NCBI RefSeq assembly: GCF_018127925.1
Contig: NZ_CP072347.1
Location: 560,501 to 624,500 of the forward strand
Source of the DNA: Prevotella melaninogenica
GTDB lineage: Bacteria > Bacteroidota > Bacteroidia > Bacteroidales > Bacteroidaceae
DNA length: 64,000 bases
Direction of reading: 5' to 3'
Shown: piece after piece, positions 17,748 to 26,166 of the stretch
Layout of the letters: the number at the start of each line of letters is the position of its first letter
Position numbering within the stretch: position 1 is the stretch's first letter
Notes under the pieces: model-generated
The model's input: only the letters and a program-made list of their open reading frames with translations
What the model was told of the DNA's origin: nothing
Database searches by the model: none
Made by a program: the position numbers and the translations under genes

Positions 17748-19211
17748 ATGAAACAGACAAAGATAGTATGTTCTATTAGCGACCGTCGCTGTGATGTTGA
17801 CTTCCTCAGAAAGCTTTTCTTCTCAGGTATGAATGTCGTACGTATGAATACGGCACATGCAACTCCTGAAGGTATTAAGGAGATTATTCGCAATACACGT
17901 GCTGTGTCTCAGCACTTGGCTTTACTGATTGATACGAAGGGACCAGAGGTGAGAACTACAGCTGTGGCTGAGCCTATCCAGTATAAGGTGGGTGATATGG
18001 TTAAGATATTCGGTCGTCCTGATGTTGATTCAACAAAGGATATTATCAATGTTTCTTACCCTGACTTCGCTCGTGATGTGAAGGTTGGCGACCACGTTCT
18101 CTTTGATGACGGTGCATTGGATATGCTGATCGTTGAGAGTGCAGGTCCAATGTTAGTCGCACAGGTGCAGAATGAAGGTGATCTTGGCTCACACAAGAGT
18201 GTGAATGTACCTGGTGAACATATTGAACTTCCTGCCTTAACAGAGAAGGATAAGGCTAATATTTTGTTGGCAATAGAGGAGGATATCGACTTTATCGCTC
18301 ACTCTTTTGTTCGTTCAGCAGCTGATGTTCTTGAGGTTCAGAAGATTCTTGACGAGCATAACTCTGATATTAAGATTATCTCAAAGATTGAGAATCAAGA
18401 GGGTGTAGACAATATCGACGAGATTATCGATGCTTCATACGGTATCATGATTGCACGTGGTGACTTGGGTATCGAGGTGCCTATCGAGCAGATTCCTGGT
18501 ATTCAGCGTAGCATTATCAATAAGTGTATCTTGAAGAAGAAGCCTGTTATCGTGGCTACTCAGATGTTACACACGATGATTAACAATCCTCGTCCTACGC
18601 GTGCTGAGGTTACTGACATTGCGAATGCTATCTATAGCCACACTGATGCGTTGATGTTGAGTGGTGAGACAGCAAGTGGTAAGTATCCTGTTGAGGCTGT
18701 ACAGACAATGGCTCGTATTGCTGAAGCAGCGGAGCAGGATGCACATAAGCGTGGACATGTAACTGTTCCGATGGTCAACCAGAATGATCAGCGTGAGTTC
18801 TTGTCAAGAAGTGCTATCGAGGCTACTGAACAGTTGGGTGTAAAGGGTATTATCACCGATAGCGAGACAGGTCAGACTGCTCGTAATCTTGCTGCTTTCC
18901 GTGGTCCACACCCAGTGTTGGCTATCTGCTACAAGGATAAGGTACAGCGTTGGCTGAACCTTAGCTACGGTGTTATTGCAGTTTATCAGCATCGTTATAA
19001 GTCAAATGAGGAGATGTTTACAGCTGCCTTGCGCATGCTTCGTCAGAAGGGTTACATTGAGTTAGAGGATAAGATTGCTTATCTTTCTGGTACGTTTGGC
19101 GTAGGTGGTGGCACTACCTTCCTTGAGATTAACAAGGTGGGTGATGTCTTTGCACGCAAGTATCGCTTCCATCTCCCTGAAGAAGTGAACACGGATGAGG
19201 ACGGGGAATAA
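17748..19211 (+). CDS. pyk: Pyruvate kinase
   Basis: This 487-residue enzyme catalyses phosphoenolpyruvate + ADP to pyruvate + ATP, the last step of glycolysis. Visible motifs are the N-terminal TKIVCSISDRRCD, RMNTAHAT, the LLIDTKGPEVRT substrate loop, ISKIENQEGVDNIDEI with the catalytic lysine, ARGDLGIEVP, KPVIVATQML and MLSGETASGKYPVEAV. The last roughly 130 residues are the C-terminal allosteric-type domain. The ATG at 17748 gives a normal N-terminus. The nearest strong terminator is about 260 bases downstream. Confidence 0.97.
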   Translation: MKQTKIVCSISDRRCDVDFLRKLFFSGMNVVRMNTAHATPEGIKEIIRNTRAVSQHLALLIDTKGPEVRTTAVAEPIQYKVGDMVKIFGRPDVDSTKDIINVSYPDFARDVKVGDHVLFDDGALDMLIVESAGPMLVAQVQNEGDLGSHKSVNVPGEHIELPALTEKDKANILLAIEEDIDFIAHSFVRSAADVLEVQKILDEHNSDIKIISKIENQEGVDNIDEIIDASYGIMIARGDLGIEVPIEQIPGIQRSIINKCILKKKPVIVATQMLHTMINNPRPTRAEVTDIANAIYSHTDALMLSGETASGKYPVEAVQTMARIAEAAEQDAHKRGHVTVPMVNQNDQREFLSRSAIEATEQLGVKGIITDSETGQTARNLAAFRGPHPVLAICYKDKVQRWLNLSYGVIAVYQHRYKSNEEMFTAALRMLRQKGYIELEDKIAYLSGTFGVGGGTTFLEINKVGDVFARKYRFHLPEEVNTDEDGE

Positions 19212-19344
19212 CCCTGTTTTCTCACAGCGTGAATGTCACATGAAGTAAAATTGAAGGCGTGGGGGCTATTTAAGCCAAACTAATTAGTAGATTACAATAC
19301 GCATTATTACTACTATGTGTGGTATGGTCTCCCAACTTCTATCA

Positions 19345-19450
19345 TGTTCTTATTGGCACTTTATCTCGCTTTTTAGCTTGATATAGTCTGCTACATCTTT
19401 GTTATTGAGACAAATAAGGTTCCTCCGAGATATGGAGTGATAAGCTAAAG
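19345..19450 (+). repeat. Dispersed repeat family III (TAGTCTGCTACATCT / TCCGAGATATGG)
   Basis: The stretch CTTATTGGCAC, GATATAGTCTGCTACATCT, GAGACAAATAA and GGTTCCTCCGAGATATGGA is partly repeated at 39833-39900 (CTTATCGGCATCTTG, GACGTAGCCTGCTACGTCT, AAGACAAATAA). It is also matched at 29818-29850 (GGTTCTTCCGAGATATGGAA) and, inverted, at 45257-45280. Confidence 0.55.
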
Positions 19451-19470
19451 CTATCATATAATACGGCATG

Positions 19471-19520
19471 CAGAGCAATTCTAAGTTTACAGTCAGAAAC
19501 TTAGAGTTGCTCTGTTTTTT
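19471..19520 (+). terminator. Rho-independent terminator downstream of pyk
   Basis: An 18-bp stem (CAGAGCAATTCTAAGTTT with its complement, one G-U pair) and 8-base loop are followed by six T residues. It is 260 bases from the pyk stop and is the first clear terminator after it. Confidence 0.85.
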
Positions 19521-19670
19521 ATCTCTTAAACTGAAATCGGTCTATTGTGGTCTAATAAACGAGTGGGATTAAAGTGCTAAACGTAAAGACAAAACCTATT
19601 CATTCAAACTCCGGATGAATCCTATTTTGTTCGATTTTTTCACATACTGATTTTTTAAAGATCACCAAAT

Positions 19671-19920
19671 GGCTTGCAAATAACGCCTAATTGGCTTGCA
19701 AAAGGTGCCCTTTTAAAGTCTTACTAACGCTCTTTTGGAGTCCAATTAAGCACCTTTTGAAAGCCTACTTCGCAACTACTTGATAACAAAATAGTTACAG
19801 TAGCGTTAAATTGACTCACTTTTAAGCTATTTCCTTACCTTTTCTTTAAAGATTTTGTCAATATATTTCTTTGTTTTTGAGGGGTAAATTTCACACAGAG
19901 GAACGGAGTTGAAGGAGGTT
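19671..19920 (+). repeat. Dispersed intergenic repeat family I, copy b
   Basis: Units TTGGCTTGCAAAAGGTGCCC, TTTTAAAGTCTTACTAACGC, TTTTGGAGTCCAATTAAGCA and TTTTGAAAGCC are followed by GCAACTACTTGATAACAA, CTATTTCCTTACC, TTTTGTCAATATATTTC and TCACACAGAG. It aligns with copy a over its whole length. It is oriented with pyk. Confidence 0.8.
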
Positions 19921-20076
19921 TTTTCTACCTTGATATAGACTGATATGCCTGTTGTACGGGCAAATATCATGTGCAACAATAAAATAAGAGAGGGGTAGAA
20001 GCTAATGAATAATATGAATGAATATGGCTGTGTAGGTTTCTTCCTACCGAATTGGCATGAATGACGATAAAAAAGA

Positions 20077-20104
20077 AAGGTGTCCAGAATCCTCTGAACA
20101 CCTT
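20077..20104 (-). terminator. Terminator of the tkt-rpiB unit
   Basis: An 11-bp stem (AAGGTGTCCAG with CTGAACACCTT, one G-U pair), read on the minus strand, is followed by a T-rich tract. It lies 47 bases beyond the rpiB stop. Confidence 0.8.
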
Positions 20105-20150
20105 AATTATTTGTCTTTTGTTTGTCTTATTCAATCAGACAAAGCTATGA

Positions 20151-20597
20151 TTAGCCCTGTTGAACAGGAATCTTCTTAACACGACGCTCGTGTCTGCCAC
20201 CCTCGAAGCTTGCTTTGAAGAACGCATCGAGAATCTTTTCTGCTGTCTTATTATCGATAAATCTGCCAGGAAGTACAGCAACATTTGCATCATTATGTTG
20301 ACGAGTCAACTCTGCAACGTCCTTGTTCCATACCAAACCTGCGCGTACACCTTGGTGCTTGTTAAGTGCAATTGCCATACCCTCACCGCTACCACAGATA
20401 GCGATACCAGGATAAACTTCACCACTCTCAATGGCTTCAGCCAATGGGTGAGCATAGTCAGGATAGTCGCAACTTAAATCGCTATTACAGCCAAAGTCCT
20501 TATATGCATACTTGTGCTCTTCCAAATACTGGATAACGAACTGCTTTAATGGATAGCCCGCGTGGTCGCAGGCAACTCCTACTGTCTTAATTTCCAT
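20151..20597 (-). CDS. rpiB: Ribose 5-phosphate isomerase B
   Basis: This 148-residue enzyme is of the RpiB/LacA/LacB family and interconverts ribose 5-phosphate and ribulose 5-phosphate. Motifs are VACDHAGYPLKQ at the N-terminus, the catalytic-cysteine region ICGSGEGMAIALNKH, and RAGLVWNKD. It ends in a basic RRVKKIPVQQG tail. It follows tkt by 64 bases on the same strand, so the pair serves the non-oxidative pentose phosphate pathway. Confidence 0.93.
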   Translation of the reverse strand: MEIKTVGVACDHAGYPLKQFVIQYLEEHKYAYKDFGCNSDLSCDYPDYAHPLAEAIESGEVYPGIAICGSGEGMAIALNKHQGVRAGLVWNKDVAELTRQHNDANVAVLPGRFIDNKTAEKILDAFFKASFEGGRHERRVKKIPVQQG

Positions 20598-20661
20598 AAG
20601 CTGTTTAGGTTTTTATGAGCCTCCGCCTTCGGTGATGAACTTAGAGACTCAGGTTAAACGT

Positions 20662-22677
20662 TTATGCTAAAAATGCTTTTACTTGCTTATATACATTCTC
20701 TGGAGTGAAGCCTAACTTCTCATCCAAGACTGTGTAAGGTGCTGAGAAACCGAAGCTGTTAAGACCGAATACCTTTCCATTGGCACCAACTAAGCCCTCG
20801 ATAGTCACTGGCAAACCTGCTGTTAGACCGAAAATCTTAGCTTCTCTTGGCAGAATCTGCTCCTGATACTCCTTACTCTGACGGCGGAAGAGACCCTCTG
20901 ATGGTGCGCTTACAACACGTACCTTCACTCCGTCCTTACGCAACAACTCAGCTCCAGCAACGCAGGTAGAAACCTCAGAACCACTTGCAACGAGGATAAC
21001 ATCAAACTGCTCGTCAGAGCCTGTTACGATGTATGCACCCTTACGAGTCTGCTGATAGTCTGTTCCCTCTGGTAGACTCTTCACATTCTGACGTGAGAAG
21101 ATGAGTGCTGTTGGCGTATCCATGTTCTCCATAGCCATCTGCCAGCAAACGGTTGCAGCATCACTATCGGCAGGACGAAGCACACGAACAGAGTCTTGTC
21201 CAGCGTGGTTTTGCAACTTCTCCATCAATCGAATCTGTGCTTCTTGCTCTACTGGCTCGTGTGTAGGACCATCCTCACCAACGCGGAAAGCGTCATGACT
21301 CCATACAAACTTAACTGGAGTCTGCATGAGAGCAGCCATACGAATAGCCGGTTTCATATAGTCTGAGAACACGAAGAAGGTTCCCATAGCAGTGATGACA
21401 CCACCATGAAGCATCATACCGATACACATACATGCCATTGCCAACTCGCTAACACCAGCCTGGAAGAAGGCTCCGCTGAAGTCATCACGTGTGAGTGCGT
21501 GTGTCTTGTTAAGGAATCCATCTGTCTTATCAGAGTTGCTGAGGTCGGCTGATGATACAATCATGTTAGGAACTTGCTCTGCGATAACACCGAGACAAGC
21601 TGCAGAACCATTACGTGTAGGAATGTCGCGCTTCTGTACAAGGCCACTCCAGTCAATCTTTGGAGCCTTGCCAGAGAACCACTCACGCATCTGTGCTGCC
21701 TTCTCAGGATTCTCTTTTCCCCATTGTGCTTCAGCTGCATGACGCTCAGCAACAATCTTTCTGAGTTCTGCTGCACGGTCATCATAAAGCTTCTGAACCT
21801 CTGGGAAAATCTTGAATGGGTCTTCTAAGTCACCACCAAGATTCTTTACTGTATTTCTATAGGCATCACCACCCAATGGTGCGCCATGTGTTTTAATGCT
21901 GTTTTCGTAGCTACTACCGTCAGCCTGCAATGCTCCTTTCGCCATAATAGTCCTACCGATGATAAGCGTAGGGCGGCTTTCTTCCTTGTTAGCAGCTACA
22001 AGTGCTTCACGGATAGCGTCTGGATTATTGCCATCAATCTCCAACACATTCCAACCCCAAGCACGATATTTCATGCCAGTATCTTCGTCCATAACCACTT
22101 CACACTCAGTAGAAAGCTGAATGTTATTAGCGTCATAGAACATAATAAGATTGTTGAGTCCTAAGTTTCCTGCCAATCGTCCTACCTCTGCACTAATACC
22201 TTCTTGGACACCACCGTCAGAGATAAAGGCATAAATCTTGTGTTGCATCATGGTATGACCAAGTCGTGCTTCAAGGAATTTCTCAGCAACTGCTGCACCG
22301 GCAGCGTAGGCATGGCCTTGTCCAAGTGGACCAGAAGAGTTCTCTATGCCATGTGCGATATCCCTCTCTGGATGACCTGGTGTGATTGAACCCCACTGAC
22401 GGAATTGCTTTATATCGTCAATTGTGAACTTTCTCTGGAGTGTTAACGCTGCATAGAGCATTGGTGACATGTGACCTGGGTCGAGATAGAATCGGTCACG
22501 TCCTGCCCACTCAGGCTGATCTGGGTCAAAGACGAGAAATTCAGAGAAGAGAACGTTGATAAAGTCGGCACCGCCCATAGCGCCACCAGGGTGTCCTGAT
22601 TTAGCTTTTTCAACCATTGACACTGCGAGAATTCTGATGTTATCCGCTGCTTGGTCCATCAAATGCTTGTCATTCAT
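20662..22677 (-). CDS. tkt: Transketolase
   Basis: This 671-residue thiamine diphosphate enzyme moves two-carbon units between sugar phosphates. Visible features are the N-terminal SGHPGGAMGGAD, the GPLGQGHAYAAG segment, the cofactor-binding SDGGVQEGIS region ending in NNI, the central DLSNSDKT pyrimidine-domain part, and HDAFRVGEDGPTHEPVEQ with the catalytic histidines. The length is normal for the family. It is first in an operon with rpiB and has a well-formed promoter. Confidence 0.96.
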   Translation of the reverse strand: MNDKHLMDQAADNIRILAVSMVEKAKSGHPGGAMGGADFINVLFSEFLVFDPDQPEWAGRDRFYLDPGHMSPMLYAALTLQRKFTIDDIKQFRQWGSITPGHPERDIAHGIENSSGPLGQGHAYAAGAAVAEKFLEARLGHTMMQHKIYAFISDGGVQEGISAEVGRLAGNLGLNNLIMFYDANNIQLSTECEVVMDEDTGMKYRAWGWNVLEIDGNNPDAIREALVAANKEESRPTLIIGRTIMAKGALQADGSSYENSIKTHGAPLGGDAYRNTVKNLGGDLEDPFKIFPEVQKLYDDRAAELRKIVAERHAAEAQWGKENPEKAAQMREWFSGKAPKIDWSGLVQKRDIPTRNGSAACLGVIAEQVPNMIVSSADLSNSDKTDGFLNKTHALTRDDFSGAFFQAGVSELAMACMCIGMMLHGGVITAMGTFFVFSDYMKPAIRMAALMQTPVKFVWSHDAFRVGEDGPTHEPVEQEAQIRLMEKLQNHAGQDSVRVLRPADSDAATVCWQMAMENMDTPTALIFSRQNVKSLPEGTDYQQTRKGAYIVTGSDEQFDVILVASGSEVSTCVAGAELLRKDGVKVRVVSAPSEGLFRRQSKEYQEQILPREAKIFGLTAGLPVTIEGLVGANGKVFGLNSFGFSAPYTVLDEKLGFTPENVYKQVKAFLA

Positions 22678-22705
22678 AAATAGATAGGATTTTTGAAATT
22701 ATAAT

Positions 22706-22737
22706 GCAAATATAAAGATAAATATGGAGACATCAAA
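22706..22737 (-). promoter_or_regulatory. Promoter of tkt-rpiB
   Basis: On the minus strand TTTG (22737-22734), 19 bases, then TATATTTGC (22714-22706) matches the Bacteroidota consensus. The -7 box ends 29 bases before the tkt start. Confidence 0.75.
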
Positions 22738-22910
22738 ATAATAAACTTACTATTTTCCCCAAAATATTCAAAAATGCCTAAAGCTTAGTATTTGCTTTGC
22801 TCCGATTGGTTGATGAGTGGTTGTTTTATGACTGTTTTATCGTAATTCATCATCCTTTTGCAGTAGCTTGTTTCAGCGTTGGATGATGTCGTTATCGTCA
22901 CCTTTTATAG

Positions 22911-22970
22911 TTGTGCTAAGGCTTCGCACATAGTGTGCGGAGGCTTCGCACAACTGGTGCGGGGCGTTAA
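22911..22970 (+). repeat. Short dispersed repeat family II, copy 4
   Basis: TTGTGCTAAGGCTTCGCACA, TAGTGTGCGG, AGGCTTCGCACAACTGGTGC and GGGGCGTTAA: the clearest copy, with the GGCTTCGCACA word repeated twice 22 bases apart. Confidence 0.65.
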
Positions 22971-23045
22971 TACGAATCATCTTGTGGGTAATCAGGTATA
23001 CGGTCAGGCGTAAGAGAGACTGCAATGGATGGATAAGAACACGAT

Positions 23046-23101
23046 AAAAGGGTATATCGAATGTTAAAAGGTCACTGACAAACATTCTGATATACCCTTT
23101 T
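23046..23101 (-). terminator. Terminator of the NUDIX regulator gene
   Basis: A stem of about 20 bp (AAAAGGGTATATC then GAATGTT, pairing with AACATTCTGATATACCCTTT, one bulge), read on the minus strand, ends in TTTTT. It lies about 50 bases past the stop codon at 23152. Confidence 0.85.
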
Positions 23102-23151
23102 TATGTGTTATCTTAGCTAAACGCTTCTATCGTTAGCCTTCCTATGAAGGA

Positions 23152-23820
23152 TTATAGAGAGGCATCTGAATAGGCTTGTTTGTTGATGCGATACAATGCT
23201 GCACCACGCTTACTGGTTATCTTATCAATATACTTTGTCTTCTCAATGAAGTCGATTTGCTTGATACGCTTACGGAAGTTGCGTTTGTCAATCTCAACAC
23301 CCATAATCGCTTCGTGAACATTCTGAAGCTGTGTGAGCGTGAAGAGTTCTGGGAGAAGATTGAAGCCGAGTGGGTCTTTATTGATGAGTTTGCGGAGTTG
23401 GCTCAATGCTATGTGTACCATTTCGATGTGGTCACCATATAGCTCTGGTAAATTGTTTATGTCAACCCACTGTAGGTCGTTCTCTTCCAATAGCTTATGG
23501 TCGTAGTCAGACACATTGATGAGTGCACAATAAGCGATTGAGATAACGCGATCACCAGGGTCACGGTCGGTTTCACCGAAGGCTCCTACCTGTCGCATAT
23601 AGATGTCATTGATGCCCGTGCATTGGAAAAGAACTCTGTTGGCAGCCTCTTTCAAGCTCTCGTTTTCTCTAACGAATCCGCCGTAGAGAGATAGTTTTCC
23701 GCTGTACGGTTCAACCTTACGCTTACCAACGAGTAACTGTAGCTTCTTGTTTTCGAACCCGAGTACGATGCAGTCGACCGAAACTAATAGTTTGGGTTCA
23801 CCTTTGTAGTATTTATTCAT
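23152..23820 (-). CDS. NUDIX-domain transcriptional regulator of sugar metabolism (NrtR/AraR-like)
   Basis: This 222-residue protein has an N-terminal NUDIX domain (residues about 8-135) and a C-terminal winged-helix-like part (about 150-215, FTLTQLQNVHEAIMGVEIDK then RNFRKRIKQ). The NUDIX box is degenerate: GGFVRENESLKEAANR fits G-x5-E-x7-R, but the following REUxEExGU part reads RVLFQCTGI. Both metal-binding glutamates are therefore lost. That is expected for NrtR-type regulators that use the fold as an effector sensor instead of a hydrolase. Related Bacteroidota proteins regulate arabinose or other sugar genes. Its position between tkt-rpiB and the gal operon suggests control of one or both. 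The effector is not known. Confidence 0.8.
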   Translation of the reverse strand: MNKYYKGEPKLLVSVDCIVLGFENKKLQLLVGKRKVEPYSGKLSLYGGFVRENESLKEAANRVLFQCTGINDIYMRQVGAFGETDRDPGDRVISIAYCALINVSDYDHKLLEENDLQWVDINNLPELYGDHIEMVHIALSQLRKLINKDPLGFNLLPELFTLTQLQNVHEAIMGVEIDKRNFRKRIKQIDFIEKTKYIDKITSKRGAALYRINKQAYSDASL

Positions 23821-23957
23821 GTTGTAGGTTTTGATATGAGATGTAAACTTGTAAATATCTCTTGGTTAGGTAGTAATATCTTTTTTGTTGTGTATTGGGA
23901 TTTAAAGGTCTTCCTGTGTTGGATTACTTCTTGTGTTTATGACGCTTATTTTTAGCT

Positions 23958-23991
23958 AAGGGCTGAACTTCTTATGTTGAATCCAGCCCTT
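23958..23991 (-). terminator. Hairpin downstream of galK
   Basis: An 8-bp stem (AAGGGCTG with CAGCCCTT) lies 50-85 bases past the galK stop. The T tract is weak, so it is only a possible terminator. Confidence 0.4.
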
Positions 23992-24043
23992 ATACTAATT
24001 AAATATCGATGAAAATGACACCTCGTTAGATGCCATTATGCTC

Positions 24044-25204
24044 TTAACAGACCTTGTGAGAACCTTCACTGATAACCACTGGATAGACTTCTGGGGCATG
24101 ACCATACTTGGCTATGAACTTCTCTGTTGCATCAGCAATGAACTTGTCATATAACTCATCCTTAACGAGGTTGATGGTACAACCACCGAAGCCACCACCC
24201 ATGATGCGGGAACCAGTTACGCCATTCTCCTTAGCAACATCGTTGAGGAAGTCGAGTTCTTCGCAGCTTACCTCATATTCCTTGCTAAGTCCGTGATGTG
24301 TTTCATACATCTTTTGACCTACTGTCTCATAGTCACCAGCAACAAGTGCGTCACAAACAGCGAGTACGCGCTCCTTCTCACCGAGAACGAAATGTGCACG
24401 CTGGTAATCCTCAGCACTTACCTTGTCCTTAACAGCCTCTAACTCGTCCCAGTTAGCATCACGCAATGTCTCATACTTCTTCTCTGGGAACTGCTTAGCA
24501 ATAGCTGCAACAACGTTCTCACAGCTTCTGCGACGATCGTTATATGGGCTACCAACAAGTTCGTGCTTAACCTTTGAGTTGACAAGAACGAGCTTATAAC
24601 CCTGTGGATTGAATGGGAAATACTCGAATTCACGGCTGCGGCAGTCAAGGCGCATCAGCTTACCTTCCTGACCGAAGACGCTTGCAAACTGGTCCATGAT
24701 ACCACAGTTCACACCGATATACTTGTGTTCTGTAGCCTGACCAGCGAGTGCGATGTCCCACTTTGATATCTTATTATCAGCAAACAAGTCGTTCAATGCG
24801 CATCCGAAACAGCTCTCCATAGCAGCAGATGAACTCATACCTGCACCGAGAGGAACGTCACCAGCAAAGGCAATGTTGAAACCCTTTACGTCAACACCAA
24901 GTGCCTTGAACTCCTGTACCATACCATAAATGAAGCGTGCCCATGTAGCGCGTGGACCCTCTGGGTCGTCAACTTTGAACTCTACACGGTCCTTGAGGTC
25001 GATAGAGTAGCACATAACAGTGTTTGTACCATTAGGACGAACCTCTGCCATAATGCCCTTGTCTACTGCACCTGGGAATACGAAACCACCATTATAATCA
25101 GTGTGTTCGCCAATAAGGTTAATACGTCCTGGTGAGAAATAAATGTTTCCAGTCTGGCCGTCGAAATGCTTAATAAAACGGCTTCTTACGAATTCTATGT
25201 CCAT
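24044..25204 (-). CDS. galK: Galactokinase
   Basis: This 386-residue GHMP kinase phosphorylates galactose at C1 using ATP. It has the galactokinase signature GRINLIGEHTDYNGG near the N-terminus, the phosphate-binding loop PLGAGMSSSAAMES and the C-terminal IMGGGFGGC. An upstream in-frame ATG at 25279 would add 25 residues not typical of the family; the ATG at 25204 (MDIEFVRSRF) gives the usual start. It is the last gene of the galM - transporter - galK operon. The insertion sequence inside the transporter gene lies upstream in the same transcript and may be polar. Confidence 0.95.
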   Translation of the reverse strand: MDIEFVRSRFIKHFDGQTGNIYFSPGRINLIGEHTDYNGGFVFPGAVDKGIMAEVRPNGTNTVMCYSIDLKDRVEFKVDDPEGPRATWARFIYGMVQEFKALGVDVKGFNIAFAGDVPLGAGMSSSAAMESCFGCALNDLFADNKISKWDIALAGQATEHKYIGVNCGIMDQFASVFGQEGKLMRLDCRSREFEYFPFNPQGYKLVLVNSKVKHELVGSPYNDRRRSCENVVAAIAKQFPEKKYETLRDANWDELEAVKDKVSAEDYQRAHFVLGEKERVLAVCDALVAGDYETVGQKMYETHHGLSKEYEVSCEELDFLNDVAKENGVTGSRIMGGGFGGCTINLVKDELYDKFIADATEKFIAKYGHAPEVYPVVISEGSHKVC

Positions 25205-26166
25205 GTTAGTAATGTTTTGAATGATAGTTAGGGTTTTATGTATATATCTTTTTATAATGGCAAGCGTAATGCCTGCCATTATAAAGATGTATGTTTTAAG
25301 CCTTCTTTGAAGGATGTGAGCCTACTAATGCGTAGAAGAGCATGTAAGCCAACATACCAACGATGAGCCAGTAGCTCTGAATGTCGCCTACCTTTGTTGC
25401 CATAAGGTTCTGAATCAATGGCATTACACCACCACCAACAACCATGGTCATGAAGAGACCAGAAGCTGTTGCTGTGTATTTACCAAGGCCTTCGGTAGCG
25501 AGGTTGAAGATAACACCCCACATAACTGATGTACAGATACCACAAAGGATGATGAACAATACCTTTGTTGGGACCTCTACCTGGTCGAATGTGCTCTCTG
25601 CAAGGTTAGGAATTGAAAGGCTCATCTTTACATCCTCTGGCATGAAGATAGCCACGAGCAAGAGGAGGAGGGCTACTGCTGAGGTTACGGTCAACTGCAT
25701 ACGAGATGATACCTTACCGCTGATGAAGGCACTAACGAAGCGACCTACGAGCATCAACATCCAATAAACACCTGCAATCAAACCTGCTGTTGCTGCACTA
25801 CCAAGTACACCGCCGTTTGCAACTGGCTCACTGAGGTAGAACAAGAGCTGACCAGGAATACCAACCTCAACACCTACGTAGAAGAAGATAGCAATGATAC
25901 CGAGCAACAACTGACGATAACGCAAAGCCTCCTTGACACCACCAACGACGTCTGTCTTCTCTGTCTCTGGCTCTGTCAACTGTGTAAACCAAACGATAAC
26001 GAATGAAGCTGCAAAGATGCCAAAAACTGCATTCTTTTCCTTGGAGAAGGTCCCAGAAAAAGAATATGCTGTGTTATTTGTTCAAAAATCTCAAATAATG
26101 AGTCATATGAGCACACCTGCCCTTTCCATACTATCTATGGACTTGTAAAATTATCCTTAAGTTTTA

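Larger units (their letters stand above)
19212..20150. other. Long convergent gap filled with repeats
   Basis: More than 900 bases separate pyk from rpiB. The gap holds a family III repeat (about 19345-19450), a strong terminator (19471-19520), a long family I repeat (19671-19920) and the rpiB terminator (20077-20104). No coding sequence is seen. Confidence 0.7.
22738..23151. other. Intergenic stretch with repeat and terminator
   Basis: This stretch holds a family II repeat (22911-22970) and the terminator of the NUDIX regulator gene (23046-23101). No gene is seen. Confidence 0.65.

Noticed and set aside
25205-25279. A galactokinase start at 25279
   Set aside because: The 25 extra residues are unlike the family, while MDIEFVRSRF at 25204 aligns with usual starts.
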